64,000 nt of DNA from Theocolax elegans (GCA_026168455.1 CM047426.1:60680958-60744957); one strand, 5' to 3'; positions 31,470-44,085 are shown, counted from the first letter of the stretch. Notes: generated by a model from the sequence alone, not told the origin. Numbers and translations: made by a program.

Positions 31470-31639
31470 ATATATATATATTAACACAAGAACAAAAAAT
31501 GAATAAAATTCGTCAAGATAATATTTAAAAATATTTTTAAAAAATTATTCTTGTAATAAACATACAATTATATAAAAATTATACAAAAAATTAAACTTTT
31601 TGTTATAAATTAGTTAAAATTTTTTCTTAAAATTATTTC
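31470..31639. other. TA tract and AT-rich junction
   Basis: TA repeats to about 31481, then AT-rich DNA leading into the Penelope RT fragment. Confidence 0.5.
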
Positions 31640-32345
31640 TTGTATTGGTGGCCCGACATGTAAATTGTCCAAAATTGAAGAAAGAATGATATCAGATTGC
31701 ATTCGTAAACCTAAATGTTATGTTAAATATAGTCTAGAATCGATTAGAAAGTTTAGCAATTGTAACATTCCTACAGATTATATAATAATTTCACTAGACA
31801 TAGTATCTTTGTTCACCAATGTACCAGAAGAATTAGTGCTTAAAGGTGTGAAAAAAGATATTATTTAATAAGGAAGAAATATAATGTATCCTGACATGAA
31901 TTAACATTAGTAGTATAATTTTTAATGAGAAATACTTATTTTCAATGGGATAACAAATTTTTCCAACAATTATATGGAAGTCCCATAGGAAGCGAAATAA
32001 TCCTGGTATTTGCTGATATAGTTATGGCAGATTTGAAGGAATATTGTCTGGAAAAATTAGATTTTGTTCCACTATTTTACTATAGATATGTAGATGACAC
32101 TATTATTTACATTCCACAGAATAAATTGACATTTCTGCTGGAAACATTCAACAAATATCACAATAAGCTACATTTTACTCATGAAAAAGAGACTACTGGA
32201 TATATAAATCTTTTGGAGGTATCAATAATAAGAAACAATAATAGTCAAATAATTACTAATTGGTACAGAAATAATACCTTTTCACGACGTTTTTTGCATT
32301 TCAGAGCCAGTCATACTATTCAGCAGAAGAGAGCTATGGTTAATA
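31640..32345 (+). pseudogene. Penelope-like element reverse transcriptase fragment
   Basis: First frame (about 31640-31868): DYIIISLDIVSLFTNVPEEL, the RT motif A of Penelope-like elements. After about 55 bp of broken sequence the second frame (31925-32345) gives YFQWDNKFFQQLYGSPIGSE (motif B), ADIVMADLKEY, FYYRYVDDTIIYIP (motif C, catalytic YVDD), FLETFNKYHNKLHFTHEKE and FSRRFLHFRASHTIQQKR. The order and motifs are diagnostic of PLE RT. The GIY-YIG domain is missing; the copy is truncated at about 32345 and frameshifted. The GIY-YIG part of another copy is at 50935-51898 on the minus strand. Confidence 0.88.
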
Positions 32346-33590
32346 TACATTGGTGGACAGAGTGCAACCCACACAGCATGAAAGATTGCAGCAAGCATGC
32401 AGCAAACTTCCATGAAAGATTCGGAATCTATCAGAAAGCTTTCATGAAATATTGTTGCAAACTAGAAATGTCCGGGGCACATTGACGGCTACAAGCTTCC
32501 ACGGGATATTGTAGGAATCTTACAAGAAATATTGCGGGAATATTTCTAGGAAGCTTTCTACAAATTTCCAGGAAGTTATCGGAAAGTTTTCTAAACCCTT
32601 CAGGAAGCTTTCTGCATAAACAGTACCTGCTTTGCAGAAACCTTACGTAAAAGCTTTGTGACGTGCCAACCTTTCTTTGGGTTTTACCGTTACTATAGAT
32701 TTTTGCTGCTTGTTATTAGATTAGATGTAAGTTAGGTACGAAACCATCTATGCATCTATATCTTGTTGCAGACTTATTAATCCTGGTTTTATGAGTGTAA
32801 AATCTTTTGTATGTATTATACACATTTCATATATAATATTTATTTTAACTGCAATTGCATTTTTATATTTCTAAATTTGCGCTTTAAATCGTGACGCGCT
32901 ATAATTCTAGGAATTTACATGTTAGTCTATTTCAACTGACAATATTCTTGTGGATATTTACATTTATATATAGTTCATTGGTCTTTCTAAGAAATCTATT
33001 TTCATGCCCTATATCCTCTTTATATAAAGTTACGTATTTATTAAATAATTTAATTATATGTAGTTATATACGTCACAGCTTCAAGAAAGATTCCAATGCA
33101 GTTTTTGTGAAAGATAAAAATACAATATATCCGGCAAGCTTCTTGCAAGTTTCCGGCAAACCACACGAAAGACGCAGTAGAACATAAAATTAAGCTTGCA
33201 TGAAAGCTTCCTGAAATATTGCCGCAAATATTGCTGCAACGTAACTAGCAATTTTTCAAGAGAGACTGTTGGATAGATTGCTGTAACCTTTCAAGCCACG
33301 GTTAAAAAAGTTTCGATATGCATAGCACAACAAGATTTCAGAAGATTATCCTGGAAGATTGCAACAACCAGTTGAGGAATATTCTCATTAAATTATGTAA
33401 AAATATTTCACGAAAAATGCAGCAATGGACAGTACCTGCTTCGTAGAAAGCTTGCGTAAAAGCTTCCAGTAAGTTTTCGGAAAACCACACGGTAAGTCAC
33501 AGTGAAACATAAAATTAGACTTGCATCAAAGCTTCGTAAAATATTACCACAAATATTGCAGGAATGTAACTGCCCAATTAAAAAAAATTA
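32346..33590. repeat. Dispersed AAGCTT-rich repeat, duplicated with an insertion
   Basis: A unit beginning CAGTACCTGCTT occurs at about 32623 and again at about 33430, and shared downstream blocks (AAGCTTGCAT, CATAAAATTA, AATATTGC) occur at 33130-33240 and 33480-33575. The first unit carries about 450 bp of extra AT-rich DNA (about 32680-33128). Similar AGCTTC/GGAAGCTT motifs recur at 37190-37260. No coding function seen; the frames at 32891-33187 are not supported. Confidence 0.5.
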
Positions 33591-34034
33591 GTATGGTTTA
33601 TGTACCAAATTAATACGAAATTTTGCGCAAAGTAAGTACAAAATCAGATTCATAATTGTACCAAATAAGTACTAAATAATACTTTATCAAACAAAATGAG
33701 GGGTTGGGTGGTAAAAGGGCCTAACTCAATAGTATAGTTTTTGGAAAATTAAAAAAACAGTATAACTTTGCATCAGCTTTATAAAAGGATGTGATATTGT
33801 AAAATGTTATAATAAATACTATTTGTTGTAAAAGTACCGAATGCTATTTTTCAGTTCAAGATTTATAATAAAAAAATATTAAATATTTAAAAAATCGAGT
33901 TAGGCTCTTTATTGCCGATATCGAATAAATAACAGAAGCTTCATGATGAATAAATCACCTGAAAAACATTTGATTACTTAACATACATTTCTTATTAAAT
34001 TTTTTATTTAGAATCTACTAATCTACTAATTCTA
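33591..34034. other. AT-rich spacer
   Basis: No feature supported. Confidence 0.4.
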
Positions 34035-34413
34035 AATATATTCTAGGTTTGGGAAAAAAAATTGTGGCGAAATTCATTTTTTTGCATTTTAAGGTTTATT
34101 TTATGTCTTGCAAGTACCTATATATATAATTAGGGCAATTAAAGTTTTTTAACAGATTCTACAGAAAATTTCCTAACTTTCTTGTATTTAACATGTATAA
34201 CAAAAAATCAATAGGATTTGGGTTATAAAGCGATAAATATAGTTAAAAAATAAAAAATTTCATTAATTATCAATTTTTTAATTGCTAGCAGCATTACACG
34301 TAATTAAAATAATGCTCTAAAAATTTAGCTATATCTTTTTTAACCAATTTCTGAAAGATTCCACTAGAAAAATTATTTTTTATTTTTTGACTGAATCACT
34401 TCACGTGGAATAG
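34035..34413. mobile_element. Single arm related to the P1 palindrome family
   Basis: Ends TCACTTCACGTGGAATAGC next to a (TA)n tract, the diagnostic terminus of P1 elements, and its interior resembles a P1 arm. The partner arm is missing. It sits directly left of the complete P1b palindrome, with the (TA)n tract 34414-34447 between them. Confidence 0.6.
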
Positions 34414-34450
<37 letters not shown>

Positions 34451-35708
34451 GGGCTATTTCACGTCAAGTGGTACGATGAAAATTTTAAATCGCTCCAAAA
34501 TTTGAAAACAGGCTGGAAATATCTTTCAGAAGATAGAAAAAAATTTTGAGGTGTTAAAAATAATTTGCCTAAGAGTTATTCCACCATGAAAAATGGAAAT
34601 TTTTCAATTTTTTAGAAAAATTTCTATTTTCAAAGCCATTTACCCCAAAATCTATTGATTTTTTTGAAAAAACATTAAAAACAACTTTTGTTCAAAATAA
34701 TCGTTAGAACTTATCTACCTGGGTTAAAATTCTTAATTTTAACATCTCGAAGAGATAGGGCACTTGGAAATATTGAATATCAAAAAAAGGCGACCACGCC
34801 ACAATCGATGTTGATCTAACACCACTCAAAAGAACACATTTTTCGCGAGCTTTCGAATGGCGGTCGTTAGATTATTGGCCAACACGGTTGGTGTAAGTTA
34901 TGCCCCATAAACCTCATAAAATCACTCATTTTCATGTATTTTAGGGCATTTATCTCAAAATCTATTGATTTTTTTGAAACAACATTAAAAACAACTTTTG
35001 TTCAAAATAATCTTTAGAACTTATCTACCTGGGTTACAATTCTTAATTTTAACATCTCGAAGAGATAGGGCACTTGGAAATATTGAATATCAAAAAAAGG
35101 CGACCACGCCACAATCGATTTTGATCTAACACCGCTCAAAAGATCACATTTTTTGAGAGCTTTCGAATGGCGGTGGTTAGATTATTGGCCAAGACCTCTG
35201 GTGTAAGTTATGCCCTAAAATACATGAAAATGAGTGATTTTATGAGGTTTATGGGGCATAACTTACACCAATCGTCTTGGCCAATAATCTAACCACCGCC
35301 ATTCGAAAGCTCGCGAAAAATGTGATCTTTTGAGCGGTGTTAGATCAAAATCGATTGTGGCGTGGTCGCTTTTTTTTGATATTCAATATTTCCAAGTGCC
35401 CTATCTCTTCGAGATGTTAAAATTAAGAATTGTAACCCAGGTAGATAAGTTCTAAAGATTATTTTGAACAAAAGTTGTTTTTAATGTTTTTTCAAAAAAT
35501 TCAATAGATTTTGAGATAAATGGCTTTGAAAATAGAAATTTTTCTAAAAAATTGAAAAATTTTCATTTTTCATGGTGGAATAACTCTTAGGCAAATTATT
35601 TTTAACACCTAAAAATTTTTTTCTATCTTCTGAAAGATATTTCTAGCCTGTTTTCAAATTTTGGAGCGATTTAAAATTTTCATCGTACCACTTGACGTGA
35701 AATAGCCC
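34451..35708. mobile_element. P1b palindromic foldback element with internally duplicated arm
   Basis: Termini GGGCTATTTCACGTCAAGTG and its complement, both flanked by (TA)n. The left arm contains a tandem duplication with a 310-bp offset (blocks from 34651 and 34961), while the right half has a single copy. A 36-bp segment at 34911-34946 is inverted at 35211-35247. Termini resemble P1 (consensus GGG.TATT.CACGT.AAGTGGT.CGAT), so the families are related. No coding capacity. Confidence 0.88.
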
Positions 35709-35730
35709 ATATATATATATATATATATAT
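35709..35730. repeat. (TA)n microsatellite
   Basis: TA repeats between the palindrome and the next solo LTR; the last four bases are the ATAT duplication. Confidence 0.9.
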
Positions 35731-36605
35731 TATAACGGTAAGCGAGTTACCGATCAGGTGAGTAACCGAAAAGAGTATCGAGAGTGATGCTCGCGCACAG
35801 AACGCGCGCAGTTTGTACCTGAGTGACCAGCTGGCGATTTTTTTTCCTTTTCTCTCTTACGTATGTTGATGTTTATTAAGCAAGAGCAACAAGGAGAAAA
35901 AATCGCCATCTGGCAACCCTGGTTTGTACTCCGATTTACCTGCTACGGTCCAGGAGAGGAAGCGTTCCTCCTTTTCCTCCCTCTCGTGACAAACCCAGCT
36001 CGGGTAGAGAGGTCGGTGGTTCGCGGGAGCCACTTCACGAGAGAAGGCGCGCGTGACGTAGGAAGCTTCTACGTCAGAGCTCCTACGTCAGAGATACATA
36101 CGTCACACGGTGTGACGTATGTCATCAGGTTAAGCAGCCGATCATTCCCGGATCGATCGCTCATAATTCGTCGGTTAATCGGTTTTAAATAATTGTGTTC
36201 GCGCTGACCTCGGGGGTAGTCATCGGTACGGCTCCCCTTAAATTGTTAACGTTGATTTATTGTTAATTTGTTAATATTTAATTGTTTATTTAATAAATCG
36301 ACTTGGCGAGACGATCTTTCTCACCGATTAACGTAAAATATTGATTGTTGATAGTGTTTTACCGGTTACAGTCCTATCCCACGAATATCGCTCTCTTCGG
36401 TGTTTATCCTAGTTGGCAATTTTGGGCTTAGGGCCCAACACACGGTATCAAAGTCAAACGAGGTGTTTGACGTTGTTAACGGCATTGCACGGGAATCAAA
36501 GTGATTCCCGGCCGCATCGTGGGACTGCACACTTAAGGTTGGTAAGTTGGGACAAATTGAGCCTAACCGGGGGCCTTACATTTCACCAGTACCCACCCCG
36601 TTACA
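35731..36605 (+). mobile_element. Solo LTR, 875 bp (Gypsy-like)
   Basis: Starts TATAACGG (TG decayed to TA) and ends CCCCGTTACA, with ATAT on both sides (35727-35730, 36606-36609). The terminal motif is the same as in the solo LTR at 30217, but the body differs, so it is a related family. AATAAA-like signal near 36292. No internal region is adjacent. Confidence 0.78.
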
Positions 36606-36609
36606 ATAT

Positions 36610-38149
36610 ACACGTGCGAAAGATGATTTTTGACTCGCCTCGGTCGAGCATTAAATTCACACTTGTTAGAAAATCAACACTTTCGCTCTTGTATGGAAAA
36701 GTACTGTGACACTTTTCATGAAAACGAAAATATATTTTTCTATTTTTAAGATAATAAATTCAGTGTCCAAGTGTTCATAAATATATATATAAATAACTTT
36801 GTCAATTGTACTATTTTTCATCAGTCTCTCTTCTAGTTCTTAAATCCTCGTTTTTATTCACAAAAGAAAAAAATTTACATTAAACCAATTTTGCGCAGTG
36901 TTAAGTAAAAATTTTATTAGGTATTATAATTTTATGTTGCTTTTATTCTACTTTATTATTTTTATTCTTGCTTTTTTTAGTTTTGCTACTCTGCACATTT
37001 AATCGATTCAAAGCAGGCTAAGAGGGCATATATTAGGCCCTTTTTGGGTGTTCTCGATCATTTGAAATACAAAGAAACATTTTCATTTTTTCTTATTTGA
37101 AATACGTATAAATCGAGGAATCTTTTCACTAAGCAGGTAAACTGTTCATTGCAGTATTTTTTAGTGAAACATTTTTGCATAATTTATCGAGAATATTCCT
37201 TGATATATTGCTGCAATCTTCCATGATAAGCTTCTGGAAGCTTTTTGTGCGAGGCGTTACGTAACTTTTTTGAGCGTGTCCAGGAAGATTATAGTAGTCT
37301 ATCTAGCTGTCTTTCACGAAAGATTACCAGTTTTATTAATGCAATATTTTAATAAGCTTTCACGTTTCCTAAACCCATAATAAATGTCTTTAAAATATAT
37401 GTTGAATATTGTTTATTTTTTCCACTTAACATTGATTATTTTTAATGCATAAAATTTAACTTGTAAGTAAGTAGGATCAGAAATAAACAATGTTCAAACA
37501 AAATTTTCAAAAATTTCGATCCAAAATTTTCTCACAAATAAAATATTGCCTTAAAAACTTGTCAATATGTCGAATAATTCTTTTAAAGACGTAAAAATTG
37601 TTCTTTGTGCTTTCATAGTATTTTTGAAGAATTTTGAAAAACATTTTTGAAAAAGTCAAGAAATTATTATATTCCACACAATTTAGAAAAATCTCTGAAA
37701 TATCTTGTTCGATATAATATTTACATTTTCACATCATCTAAAATGGTTTCTTTTTGAAATCTGTTTTTTCAAAGATGTTTTAAAGATTTTTTAAAATGTT
37801 TGAAGAATTAGACTTTGTAGTAAATATAAAATTTAGTTATTTATTTGACAAAAAAAAATTGTAAATTAATTTATATTTGTTGTACTTATTTTTTAGTTAC
37901 TTTAATTTTAATAATAAATTTTGGATTTTGTGTAAAAAAAATTATTTTTCAAATTTTTCGCATACTAACTTTGTAAATCGATCATATTTATTTTTTATAT
38001 TATACAATGAATAATTAAAAATATTTAATTATCATTCGTAAAAAAATCTTTATCCCCTCCACTTTATACCTCATAAAAAATATGAAATTGAAAATACAGT
38101 ATGAATCAACGTATTTATTTTATATTTACAGATATAATAAATCATGATC
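36610..38149. other. AT-rich intergenic DNA
   Basis: No gene. Short AAGCTT-type repeat motifs recur at 37190-37330. Confidence 0.4.
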
Positions 38150-38539
38150 AAAATGCAACCGAGCGAGCGTTATCGAGCGAGGCATCTGTTGCTAGTAATA
38201 CTAATTACTAATAATATTATTAGTAACCTTTGAGACGTGTTGCCCTATACCGCGTGCACAATTCATTGCTGGCAATTGTCGCCAGGAACAGGTTCGTTCG
38301 TCAATTGAATATATTGGCTACAGTCGGAATTGAGATTTTCAATTAATGTGCATAATAAAAAAGGTTTAAAAATTAAAAAGTGGTAAATATAATGAAAATA
38401 ATTTCATATTCAGATCTAATATAAACTACTTAACGGTTTATTATGATTTCAGCTCTTTCTATTGTAGTAACTTGTAAGCTAATTAATTGTTTACTAGTAA
38501 CATTTGCCTCACTCGCTAACACTAGTTCGGTCGCATTTT
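38150..38539. mobile_element. Short TIR element containing LTR-like sequence
   Basis: Arms of about 60 bp (38150-38215 and 38478-38539) are inverted copies, beginning AAAATGCAACCGAGCGAG and ending TCGGTCGCATTTT. Between them 38232-38310 resembles the 5' part of the LTR at 39851 (TTGCCC.ATACCGCG, TGTCGCCAGGAAC). It is either a MITE that captured LTR DNA or a decayed LTR split by a MITE. Confidence 0.6.
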
Positions 38540-38847
38540 AATTGATTTATAGATTGGGTTTGTAAAATTATAATAAGTAATTTAAGTTTAAACGATTATT
38601 AAGATTTGAGTTTTATATTTATACTAATATGCAACAATTTAAATAATTTAAATACTGTGTTTTAAAATTTATAATGATACTTTTGATTGTAAAACAATTA
38701 AATGAAGGAATAAACATTAAATTATATAATTTCATTTTATTTTATAAGTCAAATAATTTTAAATTTGCTGATTAGTTTTTCAGAATTAAATGTATTTATT
38801 TTTAATGAATCGTAGTGAAGCACTTTAGTTTTATTTTATACAACAAT

Positions 38848-40938
38848 TGTGACGTGGAATATCGCCCTGACACAACGTACAATTAATTTATTAGATAGCA
38901 CGGAACAACGGCTATGAGGAACACGTTGATCTCGTCGCCGCGAGGTCGAGAAGTCGATCTCCCGAGACACGGTAGTGGAGATAGGGCGATCTCCTACACA
39001 CCGACACGTGCTACGGAAAATGAGGGAACGAAAGGAAGAACGGTTGAATTTATATTAATAATACACGCGCGACTGAGCAGTATTAATAACTTAAGAGTGC
39101 TTTATTTAGTTTAATTGTTACATGAGAAACCCGACAATGAATATAGAGTATTCCCCGGTCGCGTGATGCTTGCGCGGAAGCTGGGGGCTTGTCCCCCGAG
39201 CTCGCCCCACGCAAAGCACGACGATTTCGGTAACACCGGTGTTACCGAACACTCACACACACTTTCATACAACACGTTCTAAAGGAGTAACCGACTAACG
39301 TCGGGTATTTAGCGAGCTGTCTGCTCCATTCGTCTTTAAGGCAGTAGGCGTCCCAACGTATCCTTGCCGCTGGATGTGGCCCGGCGTTCCGTAGTCCTTG
39401 GCCACGTGCAGTCGAGGCTCGACGCCGCGGCGATTCGCCTGCCTCGGGGAGTAGCTCGACACGGGATACTTGGTCCTTCGCACTGCACTGCACTGCACAA
39501 GTCACTATCTGTACGATACTCACGTATCACACGCGAAATACGGTTTCCCGGTGATTAGATAAACCGGACCAGTACTAATCCGTGCTGCGGTATAGGTGAA
39601 CTCATGTGTCGAATATTATGCGAGCTCGGTCACTGCCAGTTGTAGACTAAATCTTTCGGGCGATTCGACATCGCCGAAGTGTACCTAACACACTCACACT
39701 TGTTTACAAAGGTATATACATGCTTGCATACATCCTCGCGCGACAATATAAATAAACGGTTCGCGTGGCCTTGACTATGTATATAGTTCTCGAAATGAAT
39801 ATAATACGCACTTTTTAGATTCTCTTAAATTTATTTTATGCAACGAAATATGTGACGTGGTATTCGCGTGCCCGGGTGAAATTAATTAATTTTTATAATT
39901 AATAAACTGTTGGGCCGCGTTGCCCAATACCGCGCACACAAGTAATTAATTTATCGCGAACTGCGGGCTGTCGCCAGGAACACGAGTTCGCTGGGACGAA
40001 TGGTGTGGAGGATTCTAGCAATCCTCCTTGCCTCGAGACGATTATTTTAAATTAATAGAGGATGTCGGCGGGAGCGGGGAGAACTCAATAATTACACAAA
40101 TAATTAAAATAAAAATAAAAGAGACATTTATTTTAATGAATTTAACATTTGGACTTCCAGGCCTCGTGCCGCGACAATAATCTTTCGCGCGGGCGGAAGC
40201 CTCCGGAGTCAACCGGATCGAGATCCTCGGCTGCGGTTGACTCTGTCCCGATCTCCGCTATTCGGGTACCGGCGTACCCGAATACACTCCCGAGTTCACA
40301 CACTCATACACTCGGGGAAGGGGGGGAACGCGCGGTAATATAAGCAAACTTACCGGGATGCGCCCGGGGATGGCCCAGCCGATCCGTGTCCCTTTGGCCT
40401 CCTGGGCAACGGAGGCCGACGTCGACTGCGGTGTCAAAAAGGTGGCCCAATGCCGCGATGAGTGTTTCGCGAACCGCGTCTACACTCACGCACAACCCCG
40501 TCCTTATCATACACCAAGTGACTCACGGCTCACCTCGCGAGGACGATCCGGATACCGACGGCTTCTGCGCCTCACGCGCCTTTTCTTAGCCGTAAACTCT
40601 AAATCGATCGGCACCGGATAAGTTCGTCCGTCTCGAGCGTCGGATTGGGACGTACTGATTAGGCAATCGCCTAATTTTCCAAAAAAGGGATGAGAGTTGG
40701 AAACAAACACACACACACACTCTCGCGCTCTCATCCCTACGTACTATTGCGCGCGTAATTGTACATTTGTACAAAAACAAACAAGTATCGTCGGCTGGCC
40801 TCGACATACGAAAGGCTCCGACGACTTACAATTCGCGAATATAAATATTCTATTCGTCGTGAATAGATTGTGTGACGATTTCCGTCACAAATATAAATTT
40901 ATAATAATATCATTTCATTGCAACGACGTCTCGTCGCA
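38848..40938 (+). mobile_element. Solo LTR B (about 1048 bp), interrupted by LTR A
   Basis: Starts TGTGACGTGG, ends CTCGTCGCA, and is flanked by CAAT at 38844-38847 and 40939-40942. After removing the nested LTR and its duplication, the length is about 1048 bp. TG...CA ends and a 4-bp duplication identify an LTR of the Gypsy/BEL size range. No internal coding region. Small frames within it (38914-39114, 39242-39558) are not supported. Confidence 0.8.
39851..40889 (+). mobile_element. Solo LTR A (1039 bp) nested in LTR B
   Basis: TGTGACG...CGTCACA termini with a perfect 4-bp duplication AATA (39847-39850 and 40890-40893). Very similar to the minus-strand LTR at 62613-63690. It lies wholly inside LTR B and is therefore younger. 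Confidence 0.88.
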
Positions 40939-41086
40939 CAATACATTATTGAAAACTTACTAATTTAACGAAGATATTTGTTTCAAAAGAATTATTAGCA
41001 AGTTTAAAATTAAAACATATTTATTTGATTTAAGTGGTTTAAAGGTAAGGTTAGAATGTACAATCCATTTTCTTTAATAATAAAAA

Positions 41087-41186
41087 TTAAGAAATTGAAG
41101 AAATTTTAACTAATATTTAATATGAAAAATTTATTGTTTCTTTTGGCCTAATAATCTCTAATTTTTTATTTTCTTCATAACTTTGC
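41087..41186. mobile_element. Central fragment of the P3 palindrome family
   Basis: About 100 bp (AAATTGAAGAAATTTTAAC ... TTCTTCATAACTTTG) matches the centre of the element at 55682-56358. Its right end is replaced by GC-rich LTR-like DNA. Confidence 0.75.
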
Positions 41187-42386
41187 GACGCTACTTTTTA
41201 GCGGCAAAAAATACAATTAAATTAAATTATAAGCCGACGGAGGTTCCGTCGTAGCAACGTTCAAAATGGTTAAAATATAACCGATTAATAATTTATTTGG
41301 GCGCCTGGCGATATATAAAATAAAAAAAGAATTACTCTAACGAACTACTTGGCAACCCGGCAAATCCTCACCTCGATTCCTCGTCACAGAGGGAATCCCG
41401 ACGGCTGACCACCTCGGAACCGGCGGCTTTTAGAGTAAAGGAAAATTAATTAATACTCTCGATTTCAATATTTCACCACAACTAATATTTATTAATTATT
41501 TAAATAAAAGTATGACAAATTCCGGCACCGACACAATATTTAATCGCACTCACTGAACTCCGTCCGTCCGGCGAATATAAAAATATAATATTAATAATAA
41601 TTCGGCCGCCCGTCGGGCTAACCGTAATTTTACTCACCTAATTAACTTCTCATAGCTCCAATACAACTCCACTCGACTCTACTTCTCGACAACTCTACTT
41701 CTACTCTAACTCTACTCTACAAAAAAAATGGCTACTCCGCCTCAAAATACTACTCTACAAAACACGACTATCTTGTCGGACGATCAGGTAGCGAATCATC
41801 GAGACCTGTTTCTTCATCCGGCTCGCGGTGTGACTTGATCCCCAAAATTAACGATTTTCCTCCCCACCCTATCGCTATCCTTATCTATCTTATTTTACTC
41901 GTTATTTATCGGCGTTGATTAGAGTGGTTGATTGCGTGATCGATTCGCGTAGTCAGCCTTGATCTTATATCCGTCAAGGCCGATTATCCAATAATAGTGG
42001 TTTACGTCACCACCAACCTGTTAATTATTGGGTCGACCACGCAACCAATCATTCCTGACACTCGGAAGGCGCGCAATACAAATAAATAATTACCATATCG
42101 GTAACCCAGTCGGTGCTGCTGCCCCGTGCCTAGCGGCTATATAATTAATACTAACTATCCCGACACACTCACACAACAATTAAAATTTAATTTCAGCAAC
42201 TATTTACAGTTATATACAATTTAAAAACTACTACAAATCGCTCCAAACTCTACCGACGGATCTACATATTTTTACTTAATTAACTAGCGACGCGATCTAG
42301 CTAAAATAATTGATTAAGCTAATATACGTGTGCGCTATACAATAATATACACCAATACATATGTGTGCGTGCACCGTCTATATCTA

Positions 42387-42395
<9 letters not shown>
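41187..42395. other. GC-richer LTR-like block, unassigned
   Basis: Alternating GC-rich and AT-rich patches (TCCGTCCGTCCGGCG, CGGCCGCCCGTCGGGC, GTCGACCACGC) look like the body of the neighbouring LTRs. I could not find TG...CA ends or a target duplication. No ORF is supported. Confidence 0.4.

Positions 42396-42431
<36 letters not shown>
42396..42431. repeat. (TA)n microsatellite
   Basis: TA repeats at the left boundary of the P2 palindrome. The frames translating this as IYIYIY are artefacts. Confidence 0.95.
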
Positions 42432-42433
<2 letters not shown>

Positions 42434-44083
42434 TTGGTTCTCTGTGACATCGAAGATGAAAAAAATAAATATTGCTATAACTGTGGGAATATGTTTTAGA
42501 GGTATCCAGTAGTTCTCCTGAATTTTTTCAGATTTTTTCTGGGCCATTATTTTAAGTTACAGAGAGTCAAAGTTGACATTTTAGCACTTTTTTGCATTAT
42601 ATGCCCATTTACATGAATTTTTAGCTCCCAGGGGATGCATTTTTCACTAAAAACATAAGTATGACTTTTTTTGTAAAATTTTCCGAACTTTTCATTAAAA
42701 ATACTTTTAAAGAGATAAATGTATGCTGTCACACTCTTGTAAGCCATTTAAACCTTAAATAGTGAAAATCAGCAATTCTGCTCCGGACTCTGGTAACCTA
42801 ATACTGTCTGAAAGATGTCTTTTTATAGTCAGAAGCTGCCTAAAAATTTCCAGAGTGGGTCTAAATCATTAAGATCACTTATGGTCAAAATATCCGGGAA
42901 AAGTGCCCGAAATATTAAAAGAAATGTATATTTGTTGCCTTATAACGATGAATCTATTAGCATGATCATTGCAAAAAAATTTGTGCACTTACCTTGGAGT
43001 GGTAGAAAAGTATCTTCACTTGTTTCAGTATCCATCTAATCCCCTGTAAGCTGCTAAAAATACAAATATTATTATACAAATGTAAAAAATTAATTTTTAA
43101 ACATTTATAATGCAGAATTTTTAGTTTTACATCCCTTACAAGAATTATAATACTAATCTGAAGGATTACTATAAAAGTATCAACATTATTATTATTATTA
43201 TTCAGCAATACATTGTTTAGATTTCACAAACTTGTCACTGTCACGTTATCATATTGTTCATTATAATTATATATCCGATTTATTTATATATCTTTTGTAT
43301 TAAATACGTATATTCAGTTATTGTAATAATGATATTTATATATTTATAGTAATCCTTCAGATTAGTATTATAATTCTTGTAAGGGATGTAAAACTAAAAA
43401 TTCTGCATTATAAATGTTTAAAAATTAATTTTTTACATTTGTATAATAATATTTGTATTTTTAGCAGTTACAGGGGATTAGATGGATACTGAAACAAGTG
43501 AAGATACTTTTCTACCACTCCAAGGTAAGTGCACAAATTTTTTTGCAATGATCATGCTAATAGATTCATCGTTATAAGGCAACAAATATACATTTCTATT
43601 AATATTTCGGGCACTTTTCCCGGATATTTTGACCATAAGTGATCTTAATGATTTAGACCCACTCTGGAAATTTTTAGGCAGCTTCTGACTATAAAAAGAC
43701 ATCTTTCAGACAGTATTAGGTTACCAGAGTCCGGAGCAGAATTGCTGATTTTCACTATTTAAGGTTTAAATGGCTTACAAGAGTGTGACAGCATACATTT
43801 ATCTCTTTAAAAGTATTTTTAATGAAAAGTTCGGAAAATTTTACAAAAAAAGTCATACTTATGTTTTTAGTGAAAAATGCATCCCCTGGGAGCTAAAAAT
43901 TCATGAAAATGGGCAAATAAGGCAAAAAAGTGCTAAAATGTCAACTTTGACTCTCTGTAACTTAAAATAATGGCCCAGAAAAAATCTGAAAAAATTCAGG
44001 AGAACTACTGGATACCTCTAAAACATATTCCCACAGTTATAGCAATATTTATTTTTTTCATCTTCGATGTCACAGAGAACCAC

Positions 44084-44085
<2 letters not shown>
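42432..44085. mobile_element. P2 palindromic foldback element, 1.65 kb
   Basis: Left arm 42432-43175 and right arm 43339-44085 are inverted and almost identical over about 745 bp, around a 160-bp loop. Ends GGTTCTCTGTGACATCG and its complement, flanked by (TA)n on both sides. Two short frames are repeated in both arms as mirror images (74 aa at 42815-43039/43478-43702, 66 aa at 42547-42747/43770-43970), but they have no recognisable motifs. Near-identity of the arms suggests recent insertion or gene conversion. Non-autonomous; transposase source unknown. Confidence 0.92.

Noticed and set aside
42815..43702. Mirror-image 74-aa ORFs as a conserved gene pair
   Set aside because: They exist in both arms only because the arms are inverted copies; no codon-level constraint can be inferred.
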